From Neisseria subflava (GTDB taxonomy: Bacteria > Pseudomonadota > Gammaproteobacteria > Burkholderiales > Neisseriaceae), in the NCBI RefSeq assembly GCF_024205745.1, contig NZ_CP073117.1, forward strand, positions 1,922,001-1,986,000: a stretch of 64,000 nt of DNA, read 5' to 3'. The notes below the pieces were generated by a model. That model searched no databases and was not told the DNA's origin. It saw only the letters and a list, made by a program, of their open reading frames with translations. The translations under genes were made by a program, and so were the position numbers. Shown here piece by piece: positions 53,599-62,693 of the stretch. The stretch's first letter is position 1, and every line of letters begins with the position of its first letter.

Positions 53599-54021
53599 AT
53601 GAGTAAAAATCAAAAACTATTGATTGCCGCTGTTTTACTGATTGTGTTTGCTGCGGCCAAACTGCTGCTCCTGGATTGGTGGCAGCGGCAACAGTCAAAA
53701 GCGAATGTAGTCGAATGTAGTCTGACACAAGGCTGCGTCCTGCCTGACGGTTCAAAAGTGCGTGCGACCTCCATCAATACACACGAGCCTTTCGATATTG
53801 TGGTTGAGAATGTGCCGAAGAATACGGGCGCGGTCAGTATCAGTTTCAGTATGAAAAACATGGACATGGGCTTCAACCGCTACAACCTGACGCAACAATC
53901 GCCGCAAAGTTGGCAGGCTGCGCAAGTCCGCTTGCCGTTTTGCGTCGAAGGCCGCCATGATTACACTGCCGACATTACCATTGGCAAACAGACTTTTCAG
54001 ACGGCATTTAGTGCAGAGTAG
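53599..54021 (+). CDS. Membrane-anchored periplasmic protein, function unknown
   Basis: 140 residues. ATG 53599 follows the mutT stop after a single base; no separate ribosome site is needed for coupling. One N-terminal membrane segment (LLIAAVLLIVFAAAKLLLL) and a periplasmic beta-rich domain with two Cys (VVECSLTQGCVLPDG) and another in LPFCVEG. The segment NTHEPFDIVVENVPKNTGAVSISFSMKNMDMGFNRY has an immunoglobulin-like look. An uptake sequence is read TFQTAF at the end. Unrecognised. Confidence 0.8.
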   Translation: MSKNQKLLIAAVLLIVFAAAKLLLLDWWQRQQSKANVVECSLTQGCVLPDGSKVRATSINTHEPFDIVVENVPKNTGAVSISFSMKNMDMGFNRYNLTQQSPQSWQAAQVRLPFCVEGRHDYTADITIGKQTFQTAFSAE

Positions 54022-54148
54022 TCATCATGCAAAGGCCGTCTGAAAATTTAAAGGCTAAAATTTTAAATTTTTCAGAAAGTATATTTAAAAGTTCCTTATA
54101 AATGAATCAATTATAAATTATTTTTAGATAGATTGTTTACAATCATTC

Positions 54149-54226
54149 TGACTATCAGTCAAAAGTACAAAACGGACAGAAGCTAGGCCACGTAAGGATT
54201 TGATGTGGTACAGCCTGTCCGTTTTT
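54149..54226 (+). ncRNA. Candidate structured RNA or terminator upstream of prpB
   Basis: TGACTATCAGTCA (54149-54161, perfect 5-bp arms) is followed by an 11-bp stem AAAACGGACAG / CTGTCCGTTTT (54169-54179 / 54215-54225) with an inner CCAC/GTGG pair and TTTTTT tail. It looks like a small RNA or the end of one; no clear promoter was found. Orientation assumed from the T-run. Confidence 0.4.
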
Positions 54227-54292
54227 TACATTTGTTGCAAAAAAATCGTTTATTAATAACTGAATTTTTTATAATTTTTTTGAAAAAAGTGT

Positions 54293-54321
54293 TTGACAAG
54301 ACCGGTTTTATTTTTTAAATT
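54293..54321 (+). promoter_or_regulatory. Sigma-70 promoter for the prpB leader
   Basis: TTGACA (54293-54298), 17-bp spacer, TAAATT (54316-54321). A start near 54328 gives a leader of about 455 bases to prpB. Confidence 0.7.
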
Positions 54322-54367
54322 TGTTTCCATAAATAAAAACTACATCGCACTACAAAGGAACATCATC

Positions 54368-54463
54368 ATGAATCTGTATCAAACCACTCTCTCTTGTTAT
54401 AGATTTTCTCCCATCTCTGCCGCTCCCGTCGTCGCCAGCTTATTGGCAGTCCCGACGGTCTGA
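54368..54463 (+). CDS. Upstream 31-codon ORF in the prpB leader
   Basis: ATG 54368 has AAAGGAAC 8 bases upstream. It reads MNLYQTTLSCYRFSP and ends with a TGA at 54461-54463. Its last codons overlap a nested hairpin, CCGTCG / CGACGG enclosing GCCA / TGGC (54425-54459), the right arm partly a degenerate uptake sequence. A second stem, CCCGAA / TTCGGG then TTTT, follows (54473-54516). This looks like a leader-peptide/attenuation layout. Confidence 0.5.
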   Translation: MNLYQTTLSCYRFSPISAAPVVASLLAVPTV

Positions 54464-54783
54464 AGGCTCTCGACCCGAATCCAGTTTCCGTATTCCTACA
54501 AACGCTTCGGGTTTTAAAATATCTGTATTTCCAATCGAATTCATATTTTGATTAATAAAAATTAAAAAACGCACACCTTAGCTTCAGCCTTATTGTATTT
54601 ATTGGTTTTGATAACTATTTGTATTTATTGATTTTAAATTTTCAGATGGTTGATGATTGAAATTTTACCGGCCGTCTGAAAACAGTTTTTAGAACGATTG
54701 TTTCTTTTTAAACGGTTCGTTTCAAGTTGTAAAAAAACCGAGTCGTCCGATTAATACTGAAAAAAAGTCTATAAAGGAGAAAT

Positions 54784-55662
54784 ATGATGAGCCAACACTC
54801 TGCCGGAGCACGTTTCCGCCAAGCAGTGAAAGAATCGAATCCTCTTGCCGTAGTCGGTTGCGTCAATGCTTACTTTGCACGATTGGCTACTCAAAGCGGT
54901 TTCAAAGCAATCTATCTGTCTGGCGGCGGCGTGGCAGCCTGCTCTTGCGGTATCCCTGATTTGGGCATTACCACAATGGAAGATGTGCTGATTGACGCGC
55001 GACGCATCACGGACAACGTGGATACGCCTTTGCTGGTGGACATAGATGTGGGTTGGGGCGGTGCATTCAATATTGCCCGTACTATTCGTAACTTTGAACG
55101 CGCTGGTGTTGCAGCGGTTCACATCGAAGATCAGGTAGCGCAAAAACGCTGCGGCCACCGTCCGAACAAAGCCATCGTTTCTAAAGATGAAATGGTCGAC
55201 CGTATCAAAGCTGCCGTAGATGCCCGCGTTGATGAGAACTTTGTGATTATGGCGCGTACCGATGCGCTGGCGGTAGAAGGTTTGGATGCCGCTATCGAAC
55301 GCGCTCAGGCTTGTGTCGAAGCAGGTGCGGACATGATTTTCCCTGAAGCCATGACCGATTTGAAAATGTACCGCCAATTTGCAGATGCCGTAAAAGTGCC
55401 TGTATTGGCCAACATTACTGAGTTCGGCTCTACACCACTTTATACCCAAAGAGAGCTGGCTGAAAACGGCGTGTCGCTGGTTCTGTATCCGCTGTCATCG
55501 TTCCGTGCAGCAAGTAAAGCCGCTCTGAATGTTTATGAAGCGATTATGCGTGATGGCACTCAGGCCGCAGTGGTTGACACTATGCAAACCCGTGCCGAGC
55601 TATACGAGCATCTGAACTATCATGCCTTCGAGCAAAAACTGGATAAATTGTTTCAAAAATAA
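54784..55662 (+). CDS. prpB: 2-Methylisocitrate lyase
   Basis: 292 residues; cleaves 2-methylisocitrate to pyruvate and succinate in propionate oxidation. Visible: [31 protein letters not shown], the phosphate-binding-type [17 protein letters not shown], the metal/catalytic [18 protein letters not shown] with the KRCGH active-site loop, and [16 protein letters not shown]. Start ATG 54784 behind AAAGGAG; the next codon is also ATG. First gene of the methylcitrate group. Confidence 0.95.
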   Translation: MMSQHSAGARFRQAVKESNPLAVVGCVNAYFARLATQSGFKAIYLSGGGVAACSCGIPDLGITTMEDVLIDARRITDNVDTPLLVDIDVGWGGAFNIARTIRNFERAGVAAVHIEDQVAQKRCGHRPNKAIVSKDEMVDRIKAAVDARVDENFVIMARTDALAVEGLDAAIERAQACVEAGADMIFPEAMTDLKMYRQFADAVKVPVLANITEFGSTPLYTQRELAENGVSLVLYPLSSFRAASKAALNVYEAIMRDGTQAAVVDTMQTRAELYEHLNYHAFEQKLDKLFQK

Positions 55663-55746
55663 GTAACCGCTTTCAGACGGCCTTTCAACAAATCCGCATC
55701 GGTCGTCTGAAAAAATAAAACCCATAAAATACAAAGGAGAAATACC

Positions 55747-56901
55747 ATGACTGAAACTACTCAAACCCCGACTTTCAAACCTAAAAAATCCGTTGCGCTT
55801 TCTGGCGTTGCGGCCGGCAATACCGAATTGTGTACCGTTGGCCGTACCGGCAACGATTTGAGCTATCGCGGTTACGACATTCTGGACTTGGCACAAAAAT
55901 GCGAGTTTGAAGAAGTCGCCTACCTGCTGATTCACGGCCATCTGCCCAACAAATTTGAGCTGGCCGCTTATAAAACCAAGCTCAAATCCATGCGCGGCCT
56001 GCCTATCCGTGTGATCAAAGTTTTGGAAAGCCTGCCTGCACATACCCATCCAATGGACGTGATGCGTACCGGCGTATCCATGCTGGGCTGCGTTCATCCT
56101 GAACGTGAAAGCCATCCGGAAAGCGAAGCGCGCGACATCGCCGACAAACTGATCGCCAGCCTCGGCAGCATCCTGCTGTACTGGTATCAATATTCGCACA
56201 ACGGGAAACGCATTGAAGTTGAAAGCGACGAAGAGACCATCGGCGGTCATTTCCTGCACCTGTTGCACGGCAAACGTCCAAGCGAATCACACATCAAAGC
56301 CATGCACGTTTCACTGATTCTGTATGCAGAACACGAGTTCAACGCTTCTACCTTTACCGCCCGCGTGATTGCCGGTACAGGCTCTGATATGTACTCCTGC
56401 ATTACCGGTGCAATCGGTGCGTTGAAAGGTCCGAAACACGGCGGTGCGAACGAAGTGGCTTACGATATTCAAAAACGCTACCGCAATGCCGACGAAGCCG
56501 AAGCAGACATCCGCGAACGCATCGGCCGCAAAGAAATCGTGATCGGTTTCGGTCATCCGGTGTACACCATTTCCGACCCGCGCAACGTTGTCATTAAAGA
56601 AGTGGCACGCGGTTTGAGCAAAGAAACCGGCGATATGCGCCTCTTTGACATTGCCGAACGCTTGGAAAGCGTGATGTGGGAAGAGAAAAAAATGTTCCCG
56701 AATCTGGACTGGTTCTCTGCCGTTTCCTACCAAAAATTGGGCGTACCGACCGCTATGTTCACACCGCTGTTCGTAATTTCCCGTACAACCGGTTGGGCGG
56801 CACACGTTCTCGAGCAACGCAAAGACGGCAAAATCATCCGTCCGAGCGCAAACTACACAGGCCCTGAAGATTTGGCATTCGTGGAGATTGAAGACCGCTA
56901 A
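55747..56901 (+). CDS. prpC: 2-Methylcitrate synthase
   Basis: 384 residues; condenses propionyl-CoA with oxaloacetate. Citrate synthase family signatures: [27 protein letters not shown] at the start, [35 protein letters not shown] with an active-site His, [31 protein letters not shown] and the C-terminal Asp region [36 protein letters not shown]. The [12 protein letters not shown] pattern fits PrpC more than GltA, as does the gene order. AAAGGAG precedes ATG 55747. Confidence 0.95.
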   Translation: MTETTQTPTFKPKKSVALSGVAAGNTELCTVGRTGNDLSYRGYDILDLAQKCEFEEVAYLLIHGHLPNKFELAAYKTKLKSMRGLPIRVIKVLESLPAHTHPMDVMRTGVSMLGCVHPERESHPESEARDIADKLIASLGSILLYWYQYSHNGKRIEVESDEETIGGHFLHLLHGKRPSESHIKAMHVSLILYAEHEFNASTFTARVIAGTGSDMYSCITGAIGALKGPKHGGANEVAYDIQKRYRNADEAEADIRERIGRKEIVIGFGHPVYTISDPRNVVIKEVARGLSKETGDMRLFDIAERLESVMWEEKKMFPNLDWFSAVSYQKLGVPTAMFTPLFVISRTTGWAAHVLEQRKDGKIIRPSANYTGPEDLAFVEIEDR

Positions 56902-56915
56902 TACGCGTAACAGCA

Positions 56916-56936
56916 GGGTGGGCCGCCAGCCCGCCC
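56916..56936 (+). terminator. GC-rich hairpin after prpC
   Basis: GGGTGGGC / GCCCGCCC with loop CGCCA, 15 bases past the prpC stop. No T-run, so it may only reduce, not stop, transcription into acnD or protect the prpBC mRNA. Confidence 0.5.
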
Positions 56937-57047
56937 CATCTCGAAATGCCGTTTGAAAACAATAAATAAATGATGTTTTCGTTTTTCGACGGCCTAGTGC
57001 AGTATGCGAGAGAGAGCCGGCCGTTTGGAAAACATGCTGCTCTGCTG

Positions 57048-57148
57048 TCGTCATTCCCATACAGGCAGAAATTCAAAAGTTGAAATGTTCTGCTGTAAAG
57101 AGTGCTGAAAGATTTAAGTTTGGATTTCCGTCTATATGGGAATGATGG
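57048..57148. repeat. Degenerate NIME with two decayed dRS3 copies
   Basis: GTCGTCATTCCCATACAGGC and TATATGGGAATGATGG form the outer ends. The inner halves of the dRS3 repeats have mutated (CAGAAAT, ATTTCC). The middle part (GAAATGTTCTGCTG) resembles the spacer at 14.4 kb loosely. It lies between prpC and acnD. Confidence 0.75.
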
Positions 57149-57219
57149 TAGCGGAGCAGCAATTTTTTTTCATACCGCGAATAGATTTTTAGACAACAAG
57201 CAATAAAACAGAATTTATG

Positions 57220-57263
57220 GTTTCAGACGGCCTGAAGGTCCGAATCAACAGGCCGTCTGAAAC
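57220..57263. repeat. Inverted uptake-sequence pair before acnD
   Basis: GTTTCAGACGGCCTG and CAGGCCGTCTGAAAC flank a 14-base loop, 38 bases before the acnD start. It would form a hairpin in the acnD leader. Confidence 0.75.
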
Positions 57264-57300
57264 CCAAAACCAAAAAAATAATAGATTTAGGAGAACCGAC

Positions 57301-59907
57301 ATGACTGCCAACCAACGTTACCGCAAAGCTTTGCCCGGTACGGATTTGGAATATTACGACGCGCGTCAGGCGTGTGAAGACATCAAACCAGGCTCTTACG
57401 ACAAGCTGCCTTACACAAGCCGTATTTTGGCTGAGAACTTGGTCAACCGCGCAGACAAAGTCGACCTTCCTACGCTGCAAAGCTGGCTGGGCCAGCTGAT
57501 TGAGGGAAAACAGGAAATCGACTTCCCTTGGTATCCGGCACGCGTGGTGTGTCACGATATTCTGGGTCAGACAGCGTTGGTGGATTTGGCAGGCCTGCGC
57601 GATGCGATTGCCGAAAAAGGCGGCGATCCTTCCAAAGTCAATCCTGTGGTGCAAACCCAGCTCATCGTCGACCACTCTCTGGCCGTTGAATGCGGCGGCT
57701 ACGATCCTGATGCCTTCCGCAAAAACCGCGAAATCGAAGACAGACGTAACGAAGACCGTTTCCACTTCATCAACTGGACAAAAACCGCATTTGAAAATGT
57801 GGACGTGATTCCGGCGGGCAACGGCATTATGCACCAAATCAACTTGGAAAAAATGTCGCCGGTTATCCAAGTCAAAAACGGTGTGGCGTTCCCTGATACC
57901 TGCGTAGGTACTGACTCACATACGCCGCACGTCGATTCATTGGGCGTGATTTCCGTAGGCGTGGGCGGTTTGGAAGCCGAAACCGTAATGTTGGGTCGTG
58001 CATCCATGATGCGTCTGCCTGATATTGTCGGCGTTGAGCTGACCGGCAAACGCCAACCGGGCATTACTGCCACCGACATTGTGTTGGCACTGACCGAATT
58101 CTTGCGTAAAGAGCGCGTGGTTGGCGCATTTGTCGAATTCTTCGGTGAGGGCGCAAGAAGCCTGTCTATCGGCGACCGTGCCACCATTTCCAACATGACC
58201 CCTGAGTTCGGCGCGACTGCCGCGATGTTCGCTATTGATGAGCAAACCATTGATTATTTGAAACTGACCGGTCGCGACGACGCGCAAGTGAAATTGGTAG
58301 AAATCTACGCCAAAACCGCAGGCTTGTGGGCAGATGCCTTGAAAACCGCCGTTTATCCTCGCGTTTTGAAATTTGATTTGAGCAGCGTAACGCGCAATAT
58401 GGCAGGCCCAAGTAACCCGCATGCCCGTTTTGCGACTGCCGATTTGGCCAGCAAAGGCTTGGCAAAACCTTACGAAGAGCCTTCAGACGGACAAATGCCT
58501 GACGGTGCAGTGATTATTGCCGCGATTACTTCATGTACTAATACTTCCAATCCGCGCAACGTTGTCGCCGCCGCGCTGTTGGCACGTAATGCCAACCGTC
58601 TTGGCTTGCAACGCAAACCTTGGGTGAAATCTTCGTTTGCCCCGGGCTCAAAAGTAGCCGAAATCTATTTGAAAGAAGCAGGCCTGCTGCCTGAAATGGA
58701 AAAACTCGGCTTCGGTATCGTTGCCTTCGCATGTACCACCTGTAACGGCATGAGCGGCGCGCTCAACCCGAAAATCCAGAAAGAAATCATCGACCGTGAT
58801 TTGTACGCCACCGCCGTATTGTCAGGCAACCGCAACTTCGACGGCCGTATCCATCCGTATGCGAAACAGGCTTTCCTTGCTTCTCCTCCGTTGGTCGTTG
58901 CCTACGCGCTGGCAGGCAGCATCCGTTTCGATATTGAAAACGACGTACTCGGCGTTGCAGACGGCAAAGAAATCCGCCTGAAAGATATTTGGCCTACCGA
59001 TGAAGAAATCGATGCCATCGTTGCCGAATATGTGAAACCGCAACAATTCCGCGACGTTTATATCCCGATGTTTGACACCGGCACAGCGCAAAAAGCACCA
59101 AGCCCGCTGTACGACTGGCGTCCAATGTCCACCTATATCCGCCGCCCACCTTACTGGGAAGGCGCACTGGCAGGGGAACGCACATTAAGAGGTATGCGTC
59201 CGCTGGCGATTTTGCCCGACAACATCACCACCGACCATCTCTCACCGTCCAATGCGATTTTGGCCAGCAGTGCGGCAGGCGAATATTTGGCAAAAATGGG
59301 TTTGCCTGAAGAAGACTTCAACTCTTATGCAACCCACCGCGGCGACCACTTGACCGCCCAACGCGCAACCTTCGCCAATCCGAAACTGTTTAACGAAATG
59401 GTGAAAAACGAAGACGGCAGCGTACGCCAAGGTTCGCTGGCACGCGTTGAGCCCGAAGGTCAAGTGATGCGTATGTGGGAAGCCATCGAAACCTATATGA
59501 ACCGCAAACAGCCGCTCATCATCATTGCCGGTGCGGACTACGGTCAAGGCTCAAGCCGCGACTGGGCTGCAAAAGGCGTACGCCTTGCCGGCGTGGAAGC
59601 GATTGTTGCCGAAGGCTTCGAGCGTATCCACCGCACCAACTTGATCGGTATGGGTGTATTGCCGCTGCAATTCAAACCAGGTACCAACCGCCACACCCTG
59701 CAACTGGACGGTACGGAAACCTACGACGTTGTCGGCGAACGCAAACCGCGCTGCGACCTGACTCTCGTCATCCACCGTAAAAACGGCGAAACCATCGAAG
59801 TTCCGGTGACCTGCCGCCTCGATACCGCAGAAGAAGTGTTGGTATATGAAGCCGGTGGCGTATTGCAACGTTTCGCACAAGACTTCTTAGAAGGAAATGC
59901 AGCGTAA
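57301..59907 (+). CDS. acnD: 2-Methylcitrate dehydratase, Fe/S-dependent (AcnD)
   Basis: 868 residues from ATG 57301, behind TAGGAGAACC. Aconitase-family blocks: VCHDILGQTALVDLAGLRDA, PDTCVGTDSHTPHVDSLGVISVGVGGLEAE, cluster ligand Cys in ITSCTNTSNPRNV (about residue 408) and FACTTCNGMSG (about 481), and the C-terminal swivel GADYGQGSSRDWAAKGVRLAG. It dehydrates 2-methylcitrate to a 2-methylaconitate isomer, and needs PrpF to give the right isomer. The gene pair acnD-prpF replaces prpD in this pathway. Length normal for AcnD. Confidence 0.95.
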   Translation: MTANQRYRKALPGTDLEYYDARQACEDIKPGSYDKLPYTSRILAENLVNRADKVDLPTLQSWLGQLIEGKQEIDFPWYPARVVCHDILGQTALVDLAGLRDAIAEKGGDPSKVNPVVQTQLIVDHSLAVECGGYDPDAFRKNREIEDRRNEDRFHFINWTKTAFENVDVIPAGNGIMHQINLEKMSPVIQVKNGVAFPDTCVGTDSHTPHVDSLGVISVGVGGLEAETVMLGRASMMRLPDIVGVELTGKRQPGITATDIVLALTEFLRKERVVGAFVEFFGEGARSLSIGDRATISNMTPEFGATAAMFAIDEQTIDYLKLTGRDDAQVKLVEIYAKTAGLWADALKTAVYPRVLKFDLSSVTRNMAGPSNPHARFATADLASKGLAKPYEEPSDGQMPDGAVIIAAITSCTNTSNPRNVVAAALLARNANRLGLQRKPWVKSSFAPGSKVAEIYLKEAGLLPEMEKLGFGIVAFACTTCNGMSGALNPKIQKEIIDRDLYATAVLSGNRNFDGRIHPYAKQAFLASPPLVVAYALAGSIRFDIENDVLGVADGKEIRLKDIWPTDEEIDAIVAEYVKPQQFRDVYIPMFDTGTAQKAPSPLYDWRPMSTYIRRPPYWEGALAGERTLRGMRPLAILPDNITTDHLSPSNAILASSAAGEYLAKMGLPEEDFNSYATHRGDHLTAQRATFANPKLFNEMVKNEDGSVRQGSLARVEPEGQVMRMWEAIETYMNRKQPLIIIAGADYGQGSSRDWAAKGVRLAGVEAIVAEGFERIHRTNLIGMGVLPLQFKPGTNRHTLQLDGTETYDVVGERKPRCDLTLVIHRKNGETIEVPVTCRLDTAEEVLVYEAGGVLQRFAQDFLEGNAA

Positions 59908-60024
59908 GGTAAATCGGGCATAGTCAAAATGCCTGGGCTACGCTCAAAAAGGTTTTCAGACGGCCTCGAATGTTTGAGGGGCCGTCTGAAAAAACCATAC
60001 TAGAAATACAAAGGAGAACTCGAA

Positions 60025-61194
60025 ATGCCGCAAATTAAAATTCCAGCCGTTTACTACCGCGGCGGTACATCTAAAGGCATTTTCTTCAAACGTACCGATC
60101 TGCCGGCCGCTGCGCAGGAAGCAGGCGAGGCACGCGACAAAATCCTGTTGCGCGTACTCGGCAGCCCAGACCCTTACGGCAAACAGATTGACGGTTTGGG
60201 TAACGCCAGTTCATCCACCAGCAAAGCCGTGATTTTGGATAAATCCGAACGCGCCGATCACGATGTCGATTACTTGTTCGGACAAGTTTCCATCGACAAA
60301 CCTTTTGTCGATTGGAGCGGCAACTGCGGTAATCTGACCGCCGCCGTGGGCGCATTTTCCATCGAACAAGGCTTGGTCGATAAATCCAAAATCCCTTCAG
60401 ACGGCCTGTGTACCGTCAAAATCTGGCAGAAAAACATCGGCAAAACCATTATTGCCCATGTACCGATGCAAAACGGCTCAGTTTTGGAAACAGGCGATTT
60501 TGAGCTGGACGGCGTAACGTTCCCGGCAGCCGAAGTGCAAATCGAATTTTTAGATCCGGCCGACGGCGAAGGCAGTATGTTCCCAACCGGCAATTTGGTC
60601 GATGAAATTGATGTGCCAAATATAGGCCGTCTGAAAGCCACGCTTATCAATGCCGGCATTCCAACCATTTTCCTGAATGCCGCAGATTTGGGCTATACAG
60701 GCAAAGAGTTGCAAGACGACATCAATAACGATGCCGCGGCTCTGGAAAAATTTGAAACCATCCGCGCGTATGGCGCGCTGAAAATGGGCTTGATCAGCGA
60801 CGTATCCGAAGCTGCCACTCGCGCCCATACTCCGAAAGTCGCTTTTGTCGCCCCTGCAGCCGATTACACCGCTTCAAGCGGCAAAACCGTCAAAGCTGCC
60901 GACATCGACTTATTGGTACGCGCGCTGAGCATGGGCAAATTGCACCACGCCATGATGGGCACCGCTTCAGTCGCCATTGCTACCGCCGCCGCTGTGCCCG
61001 GTACGCTGGTCAACCTTGCAGCCGGAGGCGGAGCGCGTAAAGAAGTCCGTTTCGGTCATCCGTCAGGCACACTGCGTGTCGGTGCCGCCGCCGAATATCA
61101 GGACGGACAATGGACGGCCACCAAAGCGGTCATGAGCCGTAGCGCACGCGTGATTATGGAAGGACAAGTCCGAGTGCCGGAAGATTGCTTTTAA
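60025..61194 (+). CDS. prpF: 2-Methylaconitate isomerase PrpF
   Basis: 389 residues; isomerises the AcnD product to cis-2-methylaconitate. PrpF signatures: IPAVYYRGGTSKGIFFKRTDLP at the start, DGLGNASSSTSKAVILDKS, VDWSGNCGNLTAAVGAF with the active-site Cys, and the C-terminal VNLAAGGGARKEVRFGHPSGTLRVGA. DiaminopimelateF-like fold. Two uptake sequences are read PSDGLC and IGRLKA. ATG 60025 follows AAAGGAGAAC. Confidence 0.95.
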   Translation: MPQIKIPAVYYRGGTSKGIFFKRTDLPAAAQEAGEARDKILLRVLGSPDPYGKQIDGLGNASSSTSKAVILDKSERADHDVDYLFGQVSIDKPFVDWSGNCGNLTAAVGAFSIEQGLVDKSKIPSDGLCTVKIWQKNIGKTIIAHVPMQNGSVLETGDFELDGVTFPAAEVQIEFLDPADGEGSMFPTGNLVDEIDVPNIGRLKATLINAGIPTIFLNAADLGYTGKELQDDINNDAAALEKFETIRAYGALKMGLISDVSEAATRAHTPKVAFVAPAADYTASSGKTVKAADIDLLVRALSMGKLHHAMMGTASVAIATAAAVPGTLVNLAAGGGARKEVRFGHPSGTLRVGAAAEYQDGQWTATKAVMSRSARVIMEGQVRVPEDCF

Positions 61195-61249
61195 GTTTTC
61201 AGACGGCCGCAGCATTAAACAAGGCCGTCTGAAAACCAAATAAGCAGAT

Positions 61250-61308
61250 TTTAGTCGGGTAGCGATACCTGCAATGGAGATTAGGATTGGGCATGAAGCC
61301 TGACTAAA
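61250..61308 (+). ncRNA. Candidate compact three-stem RNA element upstream of ackA
   Basis: A closing stem TTTAGTC / GACTAAA (7 bp) encloses GGTA-GCGA-TACC, a perfect hairpin with a GNRA-type tetraloop, and GGC-ATGAA-GCC. The whole is 59 bases and lies 100 bases before ackA. No known riboswitch consensus is recognised. It could also be a remnant of a mobile repeat. Confidence 0.4.
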
Positions 61309-61407
61309 CACCAAACCAGAGGCAATCTGAAAAGCTCTCAAATGTTTTTGCTCTTTTCAGACGGCCTGAAACCAAAAAAACAATCAAAAATTCAAAGGAG
61401 AAACACC

Positions 61408-62619
61408 ATGTCCAACCAACTCATTCTAGTTCTGAACTGCGGCAGCTCTTCACTCAAAGGTGCCGTTATCGACCGTAAAAACGGTAAAGTTCTCTTAAGC
61501 TGTCTCGGCGAACGTTTGGGTACGCCCGAAGCAGTCATTACGTTCAGCAAAGACGGTAAAAAATGCCAAGCTCCCTTGGCAGGGCGCAACTGTCACGCCG
61601 GTGCGGTAGGTATGCTGTTGAAAGAGCTTGAAAAACACGGCCTGCACGACCGTATTAAAGCCATCGGCCACCGTATCGCACACGGCGGCGAAAAATACAG
61701 CGAGTCTGTTTTGATCGACCAAGCAGTCATGGACGAACTCAATGCCTGCATTCCGCTCGCTCCGCTGCATAACCCTGCCAATATCAACGGTATTTTGGCT
61801 GCGCAAGAACACTTCCCGGGTCTGCCCAATGTCGGCGTGATGGATACCTCGTTCCACCAAACCATGCCGGAGCGCGCCTACACTTATGCCGTTCCGCGCG
61901 AATTGCGTAAAAAATACGCTTTCCGCCGCTACGGTTTCCACGGTACCAGTATGCGTTACGTTGCCCCTGAAGCAGCACGCATCTTGGGCAAACCGTTGGA
62001 AGACATTCGCATGATTATTGCCCACTTAGGCAACGGCGCATCCATTACCGCCATCCGAAACGGCAAATCCGTTGACACCAGTATGGGCTTCACGCCGATC
62101 GAAGGTTTGGTAATGGGTACACGTTGCGGCGACATCGACCCGGGCGTATACAGCTATCTGACTTCACACGCCGGTTTGGATGTTGCCCAAGTTGATGAAA
62201 TGCTGAACAAAAAATCAGGCTTGCTCGGTATTTCCGAACTCTCCAACGACTGCCGTTCTTTGGAAATCGCTGCGGACGAAGGTCATGAAGGCGCACGTTT
62301 GGCTCTGGAAGTCATGACTTACCGCCTTGCCAAATACATTGCTTCGATGGCTGTGGCTTGTGGCGGCGTTGACGCGCTCGTGTTTACCGGCGGTATCGGC
62401 GAAAACTCGCGTAATATCCGCGCTAAAACTGTTTCCTACTTGGATTTCTTAGGTCTGCACATCGACACCAAAGCCAATATGGACAAACGCTACGGAAACT
62501 CCGGTATCATCAGCCCGACAGGTTCTATGCCGGCTGTTTTGGTCGTTCCAACCAATGAAGAGCTGATGATTGCCCACGATACTGCTCAGTTGGCCGGCTT
62601 TATGGAAGAAGCAGGCTAG
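61408..62619 (+). CDS. ackA: Acetate kinase
   Basis: 403 residues from ATG 61408, behind AAAGGAGAAAC. Visible: LVLNCGSSSLKGAVID at the start, the catalytic Arg/His region (IKAIGHRIAHGGEKY, VMDTSFHQTMPERAY), IIAHLGNGASITAIRNGKSVDTSMGFTPIEGLVMGTRCGDIDPG and VFTGGIGENSRNIR. Interconverts acetate and acetyl phosphate, and also uses propionate. Being next to prp genes suggests shared short-chain acid metabolism. A degenerate uptake-sequence pair lies just upstream (61320-61367). Confidence 0.96.
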   Translation: MSNQLILVLNCGSSSLKGAVIDRKNGKVLLSCLGERLGTPEAVITFSKDGKKCQAPLAGRNCHAGAVGMLLKELEKHGLHDRIKAIGHRIAHGGEKYSESVLIDQAVMDELNACIPLAPLHNPANINGILAAQEHFPGLPNVGVMDTSFHQTMPERAYTYAVPRELRKKYAFRRYGFHGTSMRYVAPEAARILGKPLEDIRMIIAHLGNGASITAIRNGKSVDTSMGFTPIEGLVMGTRCGDIDPGVYSYLTSHAGLDVAQVDEMLNKKSGLLGISELSNDCRSLEIAADEGHEGARLALEVMTYRLAKYIASMAVACGGVDALVFTGGIGENSRNIRAKTVSYLDFLGLHIDTKANMDKRYGNSGIISPTGSMPAVLVVPTNEELMIAHDTAQLAGFMEEAG

Positions 62620-62648
62620 GGCGGAGATTTCCCTAAATCATAAACAAT

Positions 62649-62680
62649 AAAAAGTGCGGATTCATCATCCGCACTTTTTT
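62649..62680. terminator. Bidirectional terminator between ackA and purM
   Basis: AAAAAGTGCGGAT / ATCCGCACTTTTT with a 5-base loop; T-runs on both strands between converging genes. Not an uptake-sequence type. Confidence 0.92.
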
Positions 62681-62693
62681 AATTACAGCTTAA

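Larger units (their letters stand above)
54022..54783. other. 762-bp leader region upstream of prpB
   Basis: Apart from the items listed separately (hairpin 54149-54226, promoter 54293-54321, small ORF 54368-54463) the region is AT-rich, with a single uptake sequence at 54032 and another at 54671. No larger gene is possible in it. Confidence 0.6.

Noticed and set aside
54368-54463. Small ORF as a signal peptide or toxin
   Set aside because: It is not hydrophobic enough along its length and lacks a charged head; a leader peptide fits the context better.
55747-56901. gltA (citrate synthase) as the identity of prpC
   Set aside because: The gene order prpB-prpC-acnD-prpF and the PrpC-like C-terminus favour 2-methylcitrate synthase.
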